From Mariprofundus sp. (GTDB lineage: Bacteria > Pseudomonadota > Zetaproteobacteria > Mariprofundales > Mariprofundaceae), in the NCBI GenBank assembly GCA_021772845.1, contig JAJFLF010000351.1, forward strand, positions 1 to 8,995: DNA of 8,995 bases, in the 5' to 3' direction. This document shows, in pieces, positions 1 through 7,039 of this stretch (position 1 is the stretch's first letter; each line of letters opens with the position of its first letter). The translations under genes and the position numbers were made by a program. A model generated the notes under the pieces. It was not told where the DNA came from. It was given only the letters and a program-made list of their open reading frames with translations, and did not search any database.

Positions 1-23
1 ACCTTCAATGAAATGTTTGCTCA

Positions 24-39
24 TCATCAATATTGATGA
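24..39. repeat. 16-bp perfect palindrome in non-coding flank
   Basis: TCATCAATATTGATGA reads identically on both strands. It lies in the 196-bp flank downstream of the HK1/REC gene, which otherwise shows no convincing gene. A palindrome with no loop is more like a dimeric regulator's operator than a terminator, and no GC-rich stem followed by a T-run is seen. On the minus strand an ATG at 24-22 opens a short frame running off the left edge, so the palindrome could sit at the start of a neighbouring gene. That is too short to judge. Confidence 0.35.
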
Positions 40-196
40 AGAAATGCACTTTTATCTCTTTTATTTCGATTTTTTTGCTTCTGGACGGTTAATGAGATTG
101 ATGGAGGTCTGTTAGGGCGATCACAGCTTGTTATGCCGCCATTGCCTGGGACTATTATAAACAGCTCAGCCTATGACGGGGTTTCTGTGCAAGATA

Positions 197-556
197 TTAC
201 GAGTTTAGCTGCTCTCTAATGATTGTACTGAGTTGTTCTATGCTATGGGGTTTGGAGAGCGTGATGAAGTTACCCCGGGGGATTTTATCTGCTGACGTCT
301 CGGTTTTATCATAACCTGTTGAAAAAATAACGTTGATGTCGGGTTGAATCTCTCTGATACGGTTAAATGCTTCTATGCCACCCACTTTTGGCATGACCAG
401 ATCCATGATAATGAGCTCGATTTCATGCTGATGAGCGATAAAGATATCGACTGCCTGCAAACCATCCGACGCTTCAAGCACCTTATAGTTCATACTTTCC
501 AGGATCTCTCTGTTCGTACTTCGTACATCCGCATCGTCATCAACAAACAGAATCAT
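197..556 (-). CDS. Receiver (REC) domain; severed C-terminus of hybrid histidine kinase HK1
   Basis: This 119-residue frame is a complete CheY-like receiver domain. Residues 6-8 (DDD) are the acidic Mg2+ pocket, D52 in IIMDLVMP is the phospho-acceptor, T80 in FSTGY is the switch Thr, and K102 in LSKP is the conserved Lys. It would receive phosphate from a kinase His. It is in the same reading frame as the kinase upstream: between the amber codon at 661-659 and this ATG are 34 sense codons that encode the end of an HATPase domain (GTGSTFHLYIP) and a linker. It is therefore the C-terminal domain of a hybrid kinase. The ATG at 556 has no well-placed Shine-Dalgarno; AGAAGG lies about 10 nt upstream. 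Independent translation as a stand-alone response regulator is possible but weakly supported. Confidence 0.8.
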   Translation of the reverse strand: MILFVDDDADVRSTNREILESMNYKVLEASDGLQAVDIFIAHQHEIELIIMDLVMPKVGGIEAFNRIREIQPDINVIFSTGYDKTETSADKIPRGNFITLSKPHSIEQLSTIIREQLNS

Positions 557-658
557 CTCACCATGGCCTTCTCGAACGTCCTGTTTTTGAGGCGGCAGAT
601 AGACAAGTTCTTTTTCTTCTACTATCGGTATATAGAGATGGAATGTTGATCCCGTGCC

Positions 659-2254
659 CTAGATGCTTTCCACTTCGACAAAGCCATGATGGGTTTTGAT
701 CGCGCCAAAGACCATGGCCAAACCAAGACCGGTTCCTTTGCCCTGCTCTTTGGTGGTGAAAAAGGGCTCAAACAGATGTTTCAGTTGAGCCTTGGGGATG
801 CCGCAGCCATTATCTTCAACAGACAAATGCGCATAAGCAATAACATCGAAATAGGGGTGCTCTTCCATAAACCGCTCGTTCGGCTTGAATATCTCAATAC
901 TGATGTTGATCTGAGGGTTTTCTACCTCCTCAAGCGCATCGCGGGCATTGGTTAGCAGATTCATCAAGATCTGATGCAGCTGGGTGGTATCCCCTTTGAT
1001 CTGTATCGCATCACTGCAGATATGTTGGTGAATGTCGATATTTTCAGCTATCGATAAACGCATGAACTTGAGTGTCTCTTTGATGAAGGGGATCAATGGT
1101 AACAGTTTCATATCCACCTGCCCCTTACGGGCAAAGGTAAGCAGTTGCTGGATCATTGCAGCAGCACGAAAGGAGAGTTTTTCTACACTGTTTAGCTTGT
1201 CCAATACGTCAGGCATATCTTTAGTACGTGTTTGAGCCAGATAGAGGTTCCCCGTTATACCTGCCAGCATATTGTTGAAATCGTGGGCAATACCACCGAC
1301 CAGTGTGCCGATAGCCTCCATTTTCTGGGCCTGCAACAAGCGCTGCTCAAGAGAGATCTGTTCGGAAATATCTGAAAAAATGCCACAGTAGTGTGTGACC
1401 TTACCATCGGTGCCCCTGATCGCATTAATATGCAATCGCTCCGGATAAATCTTGCCACTCTTATGTTTATTCCAGACTTTTCCTCGCCACTCTCCGGCAG
1501 AGTTGATTTCCGACCACATATCACGGTAGAAATTTGCATCCTGACGACCCGAATGAAGCATGCTGGGGTTATTGCCAATGGCTTCTTCAGCGCTATAACC
1601 CGTGGTGAGTGTGAATGCCTGATTGACGTATTCGATACTCGCATGGAGATTGGTGATCATCACCCCTTCGCCTGATTGATCAATGGCTTGAATCAACTCG
1701 AACGACTTTTCCAGTGCTTTTTGTTGCTCACTGATATCGGAGATAGTCATCAATAGCTGTTGGCCAGCCTCATCTGCGTGCTGTGCAGCAGTGCTTTCAA
1801 AACGGGCCCAGAAAGTCTCACCGGATTTCTTCTGTAGTTGAATTTCACAGCATTGTTGCAAGCTTGAAGTCAGCACTGCTTTGCGATGTTGGTAATATGC
1901 ATCCTGATCTTCAGCAACAACAAAGGCTGAAAAGGGCTGCTTGATCAATAGATTTCGATCTGTTCCCAATAGTTCTGCCAGCGTAAGGTTCACTTCTTGG
2001 ATCAGGCCTTTATCGTTGATAGTGATGTAACCGACAGGAGAAAAATCGTAGAGATCTGAATATTTGTCACGGGCGATGGTTAAAGTGTGCTCAATTCTGC
2101 GCAGCTCTTCATTCTGCATCTCCAATTCAATCTGATGGGTACGCAGCTCATGAATCAGAGTTTGAGAATCCTGAGAGGAGAGCTCAGGCAGATCCGTAGT
2201 AGCAGCCAGTTTGGCTTCCGCTTGTTGGCGCAGTTCGTCTTTCTTATCACTCAT
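659..2254 (-). CDS. HK1: PAS-PAS sensor histidine kinase, truncated by in-frame TAG before its receiver
   Basis: Numbered from the ATG at 2254, this is a 531-aa soluble sensor kinase with no transmembrane segment. It has an N-terminal helical module (about 1-62), PAS1 (about 62-180), PAS2 with its PAC part (about 184-300), a dimerisation/phospho-acceptor domain with H324 in GGIAHDFNN, and an HATPase domain with N-box N436, G1 DNGCGI (D481) and G2 GKGTGLGLA. The frame stops at TAG (661-659) right after VEVES. Translation past it gives GTGSTFHLYIP and then a full receiver, so the intact gene would span 2254-197 (685 codons). The ATG at 2254 is preferred over a more distal start because it aligns with the other kinases and has GAGAG 5 nt upstream. 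It overlaps the HK2 stop by 8 nt (ATGAGTGA), implying translational coupling. The kinase core is nearly complete even if truncated. The stimulus is unknown. Confidence 0.85.
   Translation of the reverse strand: MSDKKDELRQQAEAKLAATTDLPELSSQDSQTLIHELRTHQIELEMQNEELRRIEHTLTIARDKYSDLYDFSPVGYITINDKGLIQEVNLTLAELLGTDRNLLIKQPFSAFVVAEDQDAYYQHRKAVLTSSLQQCCEIQLQKKSGETFWARFESTAAQHADEAGQQLLMTISDISEQQKALEKSFELIQAIDQSGEGVMITNLHASIEYVNQAFTLTTGYSAEEAIGNNPSMLHSGRQDANFYRDMWSEINSAGEWRGKVWNKHKSGKIYPERLHINAIRGTDGKVTHYCGIFSDISEQISLEQRLLQAQKMEAIGTLVGGIAHDFNNMLAGITGNLYLAQTRTKDMPDVLDKLNSVEKLSFRAAAMIQQLLTFARKGQVDMKLLPLIPFIKETLKFMRLSIAENIDIHQHICSDAIQIKGDTTQLHQILMNLLTNARDALEEVENPQINISIEIFKPNERFMEEHPYFDVIAYAHLSVEDNGCGIPKAQLKHLFEPFFTTKEQGKGTGLGLAMVFGAIKTHHGFVEVESI
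2160..2190. repeat. 31-bp inverted match to 7116-7146 (HK1 copy)
   Basis: The reverse complement of this stretch is identical to 7116-7146. It encodes part of the N-terminal module (PELSSQDSQT) of HK1. It is the longest exact block I noticed within a longer diverged inverted repeat formed by the HK1 and HK3 genes. Confidence 0.85.
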
Positions 2255-3293
2255 AAGAGCTCTCTTCTTTCCCTTCCATCCGCCTTGGAATAGAGAAGCT
2301 GAATGTGCTGCCTTTTCCGAGTTCACTTGTTACCTTGATTTCGCCGCCGTGCATTTCCACTATTTTTTTACTTAGAAATAGTCCCGAACCGATACCTTCA
2401 TAATTTTTTGTCAGCGTCTCTTCCAGCTGCTGCAACGGCTGAAACAGTCTGGACAGATCCTCCTGACTGATGCCGATACCACTGTCGCTAACGGAGAACT
2501 CAATATCGTTATCACTGCTAGAAAGATTCACAGTGATTTTGCCGCCATCAGGCGTGAATTTGATGGCATTGCTGAGCAGATTGAACAGCACCTGTTTGAT
2601 CTTGGACAGATCAGCCTGGATTAGGCCTACCTCACCACTTGTTTCGAACAGCAGTTGAATATCGCGTGCTTTGGCTTTCTCGTTATACAGTGTCAGTGCT
2701 GTTTTCAGGATTTCAACCGGTTTGAATGGATGAATTTCCAGTCGCGTGAAACCAGCCTCTATGTTTGACATGTCGAGCATATCATCAACCATCAACAGTA
2801 ATTTCCGGCCCGCATTGAGGATGTTTTTAACAAACTGTTGCTGCTCTTCAGAAAGATCGCCTCTCATGTTCTCATGCATGAGACCGGAAAAGCCGATGAT
2901 GGCATTGAGCGGGGTATGCAGTTCATGGCTCATATTAGCCAGAAATGCAGACTTGGCCCGGCTGTCTGCTTCGGCCTTCTCCTTGGCCAGGTGCAGCTCT
3001 ATTTCATGTGTTTTGCGCTCTGTGATGTCTGAAACAGCCATCAACAGCGTATCACCATCTGCTTCTGTTTCGCTTATCACTCTGGTTTCAATACGAACCC
3101 AGAGGTGAGTGCCATCCGCTCTGTTCAAGCGCAACTCATCAACGTGCTGCTGCTTCGCATCAATCACTCTCTTGCGATGGCGGTAGTAGATAGCCTGATC
3201 TTCGGGGTGAATAAAAGCTGAAAAGGGATGCTTGATAAGTTGACTGCGCACCACGCCTAACATCTCTGCCAGCGTAAGGTTGAGCTCGAGCAT
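2247..3293 (-). CDS. HK2, C-terminal part: PAS/PAC remainder plus histidine kinase core
   Basis: This 348-residue frame holds most of a PAS-type histidine kinase without receiver. It starts inside a PAS domain (LELNLTLAEMLG), continues through the PAC part (about 50-92) and a short coiled linker, then HisKA with H123 in FLANMSHELHTP. The HATPase domain has N242 in NLLSNAIKF, G1 SDSGIGIS and G2 GIGSGLFLS; it ends with FSFSIPRR and a charged tail. Paralogs HK1 and HK3 show that the N-terminal half of its PAS is encoded just upstream in another frame, so this is the distal part of one gene split by a frameshift (repaired length 437 aa). The ATG at 3293 overlaps the upstream stop as TAATG, with AAGGA 3 nt before it, so reinitiation could still make this fragment. 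Its H-box is of the common SHELxTP type, unlike GGIAHDFNN in HK1 and HK3. Confidence 0.8.
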   Translation of the reverse strand: MLELNLTLAEMLGVVRSQLIKHPFSAFIHPEDQAIYYRHRKRVIDAKQQHVDELRLNRADGTHLWVRIETRVISETEADGDTLLMAVSDITERKTHEIELHLAKEKAEADSRAKSAFLANMSHELHTPLNAIIGFSGLMHENMRGDLSEEQQQFVKNILNAGRKLLLMVDDMLDMSNIEAGFTRLEIHPFKPVEILKTALTLYNEKAKARDIQLLFETSGEVGLIQADLSKIKQVLFNLLSNAIKFTPDGGKITVNLSSSDNDIEFSVSDSGIGISQEDLSRLFQPLQQLEETLTKNYEGIGSGLFLSKKIVEMHGGEIKVTSELGKGSTFSFSIPRRMEGKEESSYE

Positions 3294-3559
3294 TAATCCT
3301 TATGGCTGATGGTGAGATAACCGACCGGGGCAAAATCATAGAGATCAACATAACGATCACGTGCCGCTTCCAGATTGTTTTCAGAGCAGCGCAACTCTTC
3401 ATTCTGTATTTCAAGTTCAATCTGGTGGGTACGTAGTTCCTGGATCAGTGTCTGGGAATCCTGCAAGGAGAGATCAGCCTGATCCGCGTCAGAAGCCGCT
3501 AGCCGGGCTTCTGCCTGTTGGCGTAATTGATTTGGCGACGCTCTCTTCTCTTCTTCCAT
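3293..3559 (-). CDS. HK2, N-terminal part: helical module and first half of PAS, frameshifted
   Basis: This 88-residue fragment contains the N-terminal module shared by all three kinases (QLRQQAEARLA, then DSQTLIQELRTHQIELE and QNEELR) and the beginning of a PAS domain (DLYDFAPVGYLTIS). It ends at TAA (3295-3293), where the paralogs continue GLI.xVNLTLA. Adding one G to the GG at 3299-3298 would read SHKGLMLELNLTL and join it to the downstream kinase frame. The start at ATG 3559 is chosen because GAGAGG sits 7 nt upstream and the product lines up with its paralogs; upstream starts in the same frame, including a GTG at 3592, lack a good ribosome site. On its own the fragment has no catalytic part. 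It lies 105 bp downstream of cheBR, probably in the same operon. Confidence 0.75.
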   Translation of the reverse strand: MEEEKRASPNQLRQQAEARLAASDADQADLSLQDSQTLIQELRTHQIELEIQNEELRCSENNLEAARDRYVDLYDFAPVGYLTISHKD

Positions 3560-3566
3560 AATCGAG

Positions 3567-3581
3567 CCTCTCATGGAGAGG
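3567..3581 (-). promoter_or_regulatory. Hairpin enclosing the HK2 ribosome-binding site
   Basis: In the minus-strand transcript CCTCTC-CAT-GAGAGG can form a 6-bp perfect stem with a 3-nt loop. The 3' arm GAGAGG is also the Shine-Dalgarno of the HK2 ATG at 3559 (7-nt spacing). Folding would hide the site, which suggests modest translational control. The stem is short and could be fortuitous. Confidence 0.35.
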
Positions 3582-3610
3582 GGCATATTCACCGCTTTCC
3601 AAGCTTAGCT

Positions 3611-3644
3611 AGTATAATACAATAACTTGCATTCTTCCTGTAAC
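3611..3644 (-). promoter_or_regulatory. Possible weak promoter between cheBR and HK2
   Basis: The 105-bp gap holds an AT-rich stretch with -10-like TATTAT (3619-3614) and, 19 nt upstream, GTTACA (3644-3639), a 4/6 match to the -35 consensus. The spacer is longer than ideal. It could give HK2 and HK1 expression independent of cheBR. No convincing intrinsic terminator separates them, so read-through from cheBR is equally likely. Confidence 0.25.
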
Positions 3645-3664
3645 ATTAAGCAAGAAAGCAGCCA

Positions 3665-6600
3665 CTAATCCATTTCAGCTTCGCCAATACTCTCAAGCTC
3701 TAAAAGAATCAGTTCTTCTTCTTCTTCTTCTTCTTCTTCTGCATTCTCTATTTTACGACCATTTAAAATGAAGCTGCACTTGCCAATACCCTCAAAGAAA
3801 TGCTCATATCTATACCCTTCAAATATAGCGTTCCGGGGAAGCACCTCTTCCAGCAACTGGTGCAACTCAGGGGTGTCCCACTGCCTGGCCGCCAGCGTGT
3901 AGATCGATTCACCCACCACATCTGTTAGTGGCAGAGAAAAGCGACTGCAAAAAGCAGGGTTGGCGGTAACGATGATGAACTTCTTATTCAACAACAACAG
4001 AGGCTGGCGAATGGTAGCCACAATATTTTCGGCAAACTGTTTGGCCAACACAGCCTGCTGCTCAGCCCGTTTGCTGTTTGTGATATCATCAAAGGTGATC
4101 ACAACACCATCAATCACATTGTTTACAGTCCGGTATGGGCGCAGACGCATTTGAAACACCGAGCCGCCCTTGCTGGTAACTTCTTTATTCATCACCGAGA
4201 GATCATCCAGCACCTTTGCAGCAGCAACGCTTAGATCCGTATCCAGCAGATTGCTGGAAAAATGGTGAATGGGACGGCCTGCATCTGAAGCCGTCAATGG
4301 AATTAACTCGCTTAGCGCAGAAGTAAAACGCCTGACACATAGATCGCCATCAAGAAAAAGCGTGGCGATATTGGTGCTATCGAGCAGGTTTTTCATATCA
4401 TCATTAGAGCTGGATAACTCATCCATGCGGCCCTGCAGTTCAGCATTGACGGTCACCGACTCTTCATTGAGTGACTGTAGCTCTTCCTTGGATGTTTCCA
4501 ACTCTTCATTGGTGGACTGCAGCTCCTCATTGGTGGATTGCAGCTCTTCATTGGTAGACTTCATCTCTTCATTGGCTGTCTCCAGCTCTTCAATGGTGCT
4601 TTGCAGATTTTCACGCGTGAAACGCAGCTCCTGTTCCAGCTCTACAGGCGTTCTGGCTTTACCTTTGGATCTCAACCGCTTTGCAGGTTTCAGTTTATCA
4701 CCCGCCGCTTGCGCCTGCTCAAAGACCACCATCAGCATATCATGCATCGCGGCAGGCTCGAGAATCGGCTTCACCAGCATATCAACATAGATATAAGCAC
4801 CATCATGGGCCACCTGTTGAGATTTACAGGCCACATCCCGCTTATGCAGCCTGGCCTCATGAATAGCGCTGGATAGCTCCTTTTTCAGCCCGTGCCGCGC
4901 CATCTCGAGAATATTTACACTCACTTTACCTTCTGCCGGCTCAAGAAACCGCCCGGTTTTACCATGGATATAGGTAATGTTATTTGCCTTATCGATAATC
5001 GCACACGGTGGTGCATCACTCTGCTGCAATATCGCTTCCACCAACTGAAAAGCGCTGATCTCTTCAAGGCTCTGAATACTATCTGGCAAAACAACCTCCA
5101 TCTCACCCCTGCTGACAGGCATGGCGGGAAAACTAAGTATAGATTTTTTAGCCGAACTGGATGCAAGCTTCTGAAACAGCTTCCACTTTTTATCCAGGGC
5201 TTTGAAACTGTCTGTAAACTGACCAATGGTTTCTGAGGTGCCGAGAAACAGCAGGCCATCAGGCTTCAGGCTGTAGTGAAAGATCGGCAACAACCTCTTT
5301 TGCAGCTCAGTACCCAGATAGATCAGCAGATTGCGACAGCAGAGCAGATCAAGCTTGGTGAATGGCGGATCCTTAATCAGATTCTGCGGCGCAAACACCA
5401 CGGTTTCGCGCACCATTTTATGAATGATATAACTGCCATCATCCTGTTTTATGAAAAAACGCTGCAGGCGCTCTTTTCCTACATCGGCCTCAATGCTTGC
5501 CGGGTAGATACCCTGCCGGGCAGTGGCGATTGCTTTTTCATCGATATCCGTGGCAAACAGCTGCAACTGAAAATGACGATTCAGTTTGCTCATGCTCTCG
5601 AAAAAAGAGATAGCAATGGAGTAGGCCTCTTCGCCACTGCTACACCCTGCCACCCAGACACGAAAGGTGTAATCATCCGGCCTCTCTTTCATCAGCGGAA
5701 TCAGGCCCTGATTCACCAGCACATCGAATGCATCCGGGTCCCTGAACATATTGGTCACATTGATCAATAGCTCATCTAACAGTATGGCCGTTTCACTATC
5801 GCTCTCCTGCAGATAGCGGACATAATCGGCAATATTTTCAAGCTGATGTACATTCATGCGCCGCTCAATACGTCGGCAGATGGTGTTTTTCTTATACAGT
5901 GAGAAATCATGGTTGGTGCGACTGCGCAGAATAATGAAAATCTTCTGCAGCGCATCGGGGGCAGTGCCTTCGTTGGCGCTTAAGCCCGTCTTTTTCTTGT
6001 TCAGGCTGAATTTAAAGTAGCGATGTAACTGCTCCGGCATCGCTTCTGGTTTTAAGACATAATCGGCAAGGCCTGTCTCAATCGCGCTATGGGGCATGCC
6101 ATCATATTTAGCCGAGGCGACACTCTGCACCATCACCATGCCGAAATTATCTTTGATAGATTTAATCCCTTTGGTGCCATCCGAGCCTGTGCCGGAGAGC
6201 ACGATACCAACGGCATTAGCACCTTGATCCTGAGCAAGGGCGTTGAAAAAGTTATCAATGGGCAGCGTGGCACTGCGCTTTTCGGGCATCTCCATTAACT
6301 GCAGAGCGCCATTGAGGATGTAGAGATCATAGTTGGGTGGGATAATATAAATATGGCCGGGTTCTACCTGCATACCATCCTGAACCTGAACAACCGGCAT
6401 CTCGCTATGATGCTGCAGCAGCTCCGGCATCAGGCTGACATGTTTAGGGTCCAGATGTGACACAACCACAAAGGCTGCGGGGCTTATTTCCGGCATCGCC
6501 TCAAAGAAAGCTTTCAGTGCCTCAAGACCACCTGCCGAAGCACCTATTCCGACTATGGGTAGCTCTATATGTTTTTTTCTTCTAGGGGCTGTACGCGTGA

Positions 6601-6670
6601 CAGATTTTTTAGCTGCAGGCGTTTTCTTGCCTGGCTGCCGGGATGTTGAACTATCTGCCTTCTTTGTCAT
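3665..6670 (-). CDS. CheB-CheR-PAS fusion protein (methylesterase/methyltransferase sensor)
   Basis: This 1001-aa cytoplasmic protein joins antagonistic receptor-modifying enzymes. A basic N-terminal tail (about 1-36) precedes a CheB methylesterase domain (about 37-208) with catalytic residues S45 (GASAGG), H72 (SHLDP) and D164 (GTGSDGT). The CheR SAM-dependent methyltransferase follows (about 240-502), with NVTNMFR (304-310), SAM-binding VWVAGCSSGEEAYS (338-351) and CRNLLIY (445-451). Then come a PAS-like domain (about 541-650), a coiled coil of NEEL heptads (about 675-763), PAS2 (about 764-866) and PAS3 (about 880-990) interrupted by nine Glu. The usual regulatory receiver of CheB is absent, so control by CheA phosphate is not expected; PAS sensing may replace it. 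Unlike many such fusions it has no kinase domain of its own. ATG 6670 is chosen for GGGAG 5 nt upstream. No MCP, CheA or CheW gene is in the window. Confidence 0.93.
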   Translation of the reverse strand: MTKKADSSTSRQPGKKTPAAKKSVTRTAPRRKKHIELPIVGIGASAGGLEALKAFFEAMPEISPAAFVVVSHLDPKHVSLMPELLQHHSEMPVVQVQDGMQVEPGHIYIIPPNYDLYILNGALQLMEMPEKRSATLPIDNFFNALAQDQGANAVGIVLSGTGSDGTKGIKSIKDNFGMVMVQSVASAKYDGMPHSAIETGLADYVLKPEAMPEQLHRYFKFSLNKKKTGLSANEGTAPDALQKIFIILRSRTNHDFSLYKKNTICRRIERRMNVHQLENIADYVRYLQESDSETAILLDELLINVTNMFRDPDAFDVLVNQGLIPLMKERPDDYTFRVWVAGCSSGEEAYSIAISFFESMSKLNRHFQLQLFATDIDEKAIATARQGIYPASIEADVGKERLQRFFIKQDDGSYIIHKMVRETVVFAPQNLIKDPPFTKLDLLCCRNLLIYLGTELQKRLLPIFHYSLKPDGLLFLGTSETIGQFTDSFKALDKKWKLFQKLASSSAKKSILSFPAMPVSRGEMEVVLPDSIQSLEEISAFQLVEAILQQSDAPPCAIIDKANNITYIHGKTGRFLEPAEGKVSVNILEMARHGLKKELSSAIHEARLHKRDVACKSQQVAHDGAYIYVDMLVKPILEPAAMHDMLMVVFEQAQAAGDKLKPAKRLRSKGKARTPVELEQELRFTRENLQSTIEELETANEEMKSTNEELQSTNEELQSTNEELETSKEELQSLNEESVTVNAELQGRMDELSSSNDDMKNLLDSTNIATLFLDGDLCVRRFTSALSELIPLTASDAGRPIHHFSSNLLDTDLSVAAAKVLDDLSVMNKEVTSKGGSVFQMRLRPYRTVNNVIDGVVITFDDITNSKRAEQQAVLAKQFAENIVATIRQPLLLLNKKFIIVTANPAFCSRFSLPLTDVVGESIYTLAARQWDTPELHQLLEEVLPRNAIFEGYRYEHFFEGIGKCSFILNGRKIENAEEEEEEEEELILLELESIGEAEMD
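3713..3739 (-). repeat. (GAA)9 microsatellite encoding nine Glu in CheBR
   Basis: Nine perfect TTC units on the plus strand (GAA on the coding strand) encode residues 978-986 of CheBR. They lie inside the last PAS domain, just before the strand ELILLELESI. Trinucleotide slippage would change Glu number without shifting frame. Confidence 0.9.
4457..4582 (-). repeat. Six 21-nt tandem units encoding a heptad coiled coil in CheBR
   Basis: Six consecutive 7-residue units (ETANEEM, KSTNEEL, QSTNEEL, QSTNEEL, ETSKEEL, QSLNEES) occupy CheBR residues 697-738. The central units are nearly identical at DNA level. They form a coiled-coil signalling helix between two PAS domains, a feature commonly seen in CheB-CheR-PAS fusions. 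Confidence 0.85.
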
Positions 6671-6985
6671 GGGATCTCCCAAACTTCATACCCCCTGATG
6701 CGAGGATATAGCGAGATTAGCAACTCTGATGCAGTGTGGATAGTTAATACTCAACGCATTGGCACCTGAATGTCGGATTGAGGAACAGAGTGAGTACATA
6801 TCCTGAATAGAGTACAACACAAACGCCGTGATGGACGAATATCCAGCCAGAACGTCACTCGAATATTTTAGGGTTGATCATAAGTTCGCGGCTTTTGGGC
6901 AGCGCTGGTTCATGTGTGCGCGCAGGATAGCCGCAGCAGAAAAATGTATCCCGCTGAATATCGTAGTGTGATTGCAAAGAAATTG

Positions 6986-6994
6986 TGCTAATAT
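6986..6994 (+). promoter_or_regulatory. Candidate extended -10 promoter for HK3
   Basis: TGCTAATAT matches an extended -10 (TGn followed by TAATAT) about 45 nt before the HK3 start. The matching -35 position (around 6966-6971, GTGTGA) is poor, as extended -10 promoters tolerate. Transcription would begin near 7001, giving a leader of about 40 nt. Confidence 0.4.
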
Positions 6995-7023
6995 AGAAAT
7001 ACACGGATGATGTAGCACTCTTA

Positions 7024-7038
7024 TTTTTTTGGGGGGGG
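7024..7038 (+). repeat. T7G8 homopolymer pair at the HK3 translation start
   Basis: Seven T (7024-7030) are followed directly by eight G (7031-7038), one base before the GTG start at 7040. The G-run is the only candidate Shine-Dalgarno. Length changes would alter ribosome-site strength or spacing, not reading frame. Confidence 0.9.
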
Positions 7039-7039
7039 C

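Larger units (their letters stand above)
6671..7039. other. Divergent intergenic region between cheBR and HK3
   Basis: These 369 bp separate two divergently transcribed genes and should hold both promoters. On the minus side only the cheBR ribosome site (GGGAG before ATG 6670) is clear; no good -35/-10 pair was found. On the plus side there is an extended -10 (see 6986-6994) and a T7G8 tract abutting the HK3 start. A 6-bp inverted repeat, GCGGCT/AGCCGC at 6888-6893 and 6929-6934, has a 35-nt loop and is probably chance. Frames in this stretch do not look like protein. Confidence 0.6.

Noticed and set aside
1..24. Minus-strand ATG AGC AAA CAT start running off the left edge
   Set aside because: Only eight codons are visible and there is no Shine-Dalgarno, so it is not reported as a gene.
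154..159. Minus-strand TATAAT downstream of the HK1 receiver
   Set aside because: The hexamer is perfect, but the -35 position reads ACCCCG and there is no extended -10, so it is probably chance in an AT-rich flank.
3593..3664. Possible terminator between cheBR and HK2 (CTTGC/GCAAG pairing)
   Set aside because: The stem is 5 bp with a loop of about 19 nt and no U-tract, so it is not a credible intrinsic terminator.
3665..3667. Possibility that CheBR is also truncated (stop soon after the last PAS strand)
   Set aside because: Translation past the TAG gives about 20 residues without kinase or PAS resemblance, and the last PAS strand is complete, so a natural C-terminus is more likely.
4269..4790. 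Ser-rich 173-codon plus-strand frame opposite the CheBR coiled coil
   Set aside because: It is the antisense of the repetitive NEEL heptads; the low-complexity Ser run comes from the repeat itself.
5276..5770. 164-codon plus-strand frame opposite the CheR domain
   Set aside because: It is a shadow of a strongly conserved CheR coding frame and has no recognisable domain.
6760..6775. TGGCAC on the plus strand suggesting a sigma-54 -24 element
   Set aside because: The required GC of the -12 element at the proper spacing is absent (TC instead), and the position is about 270 nt before HK3.
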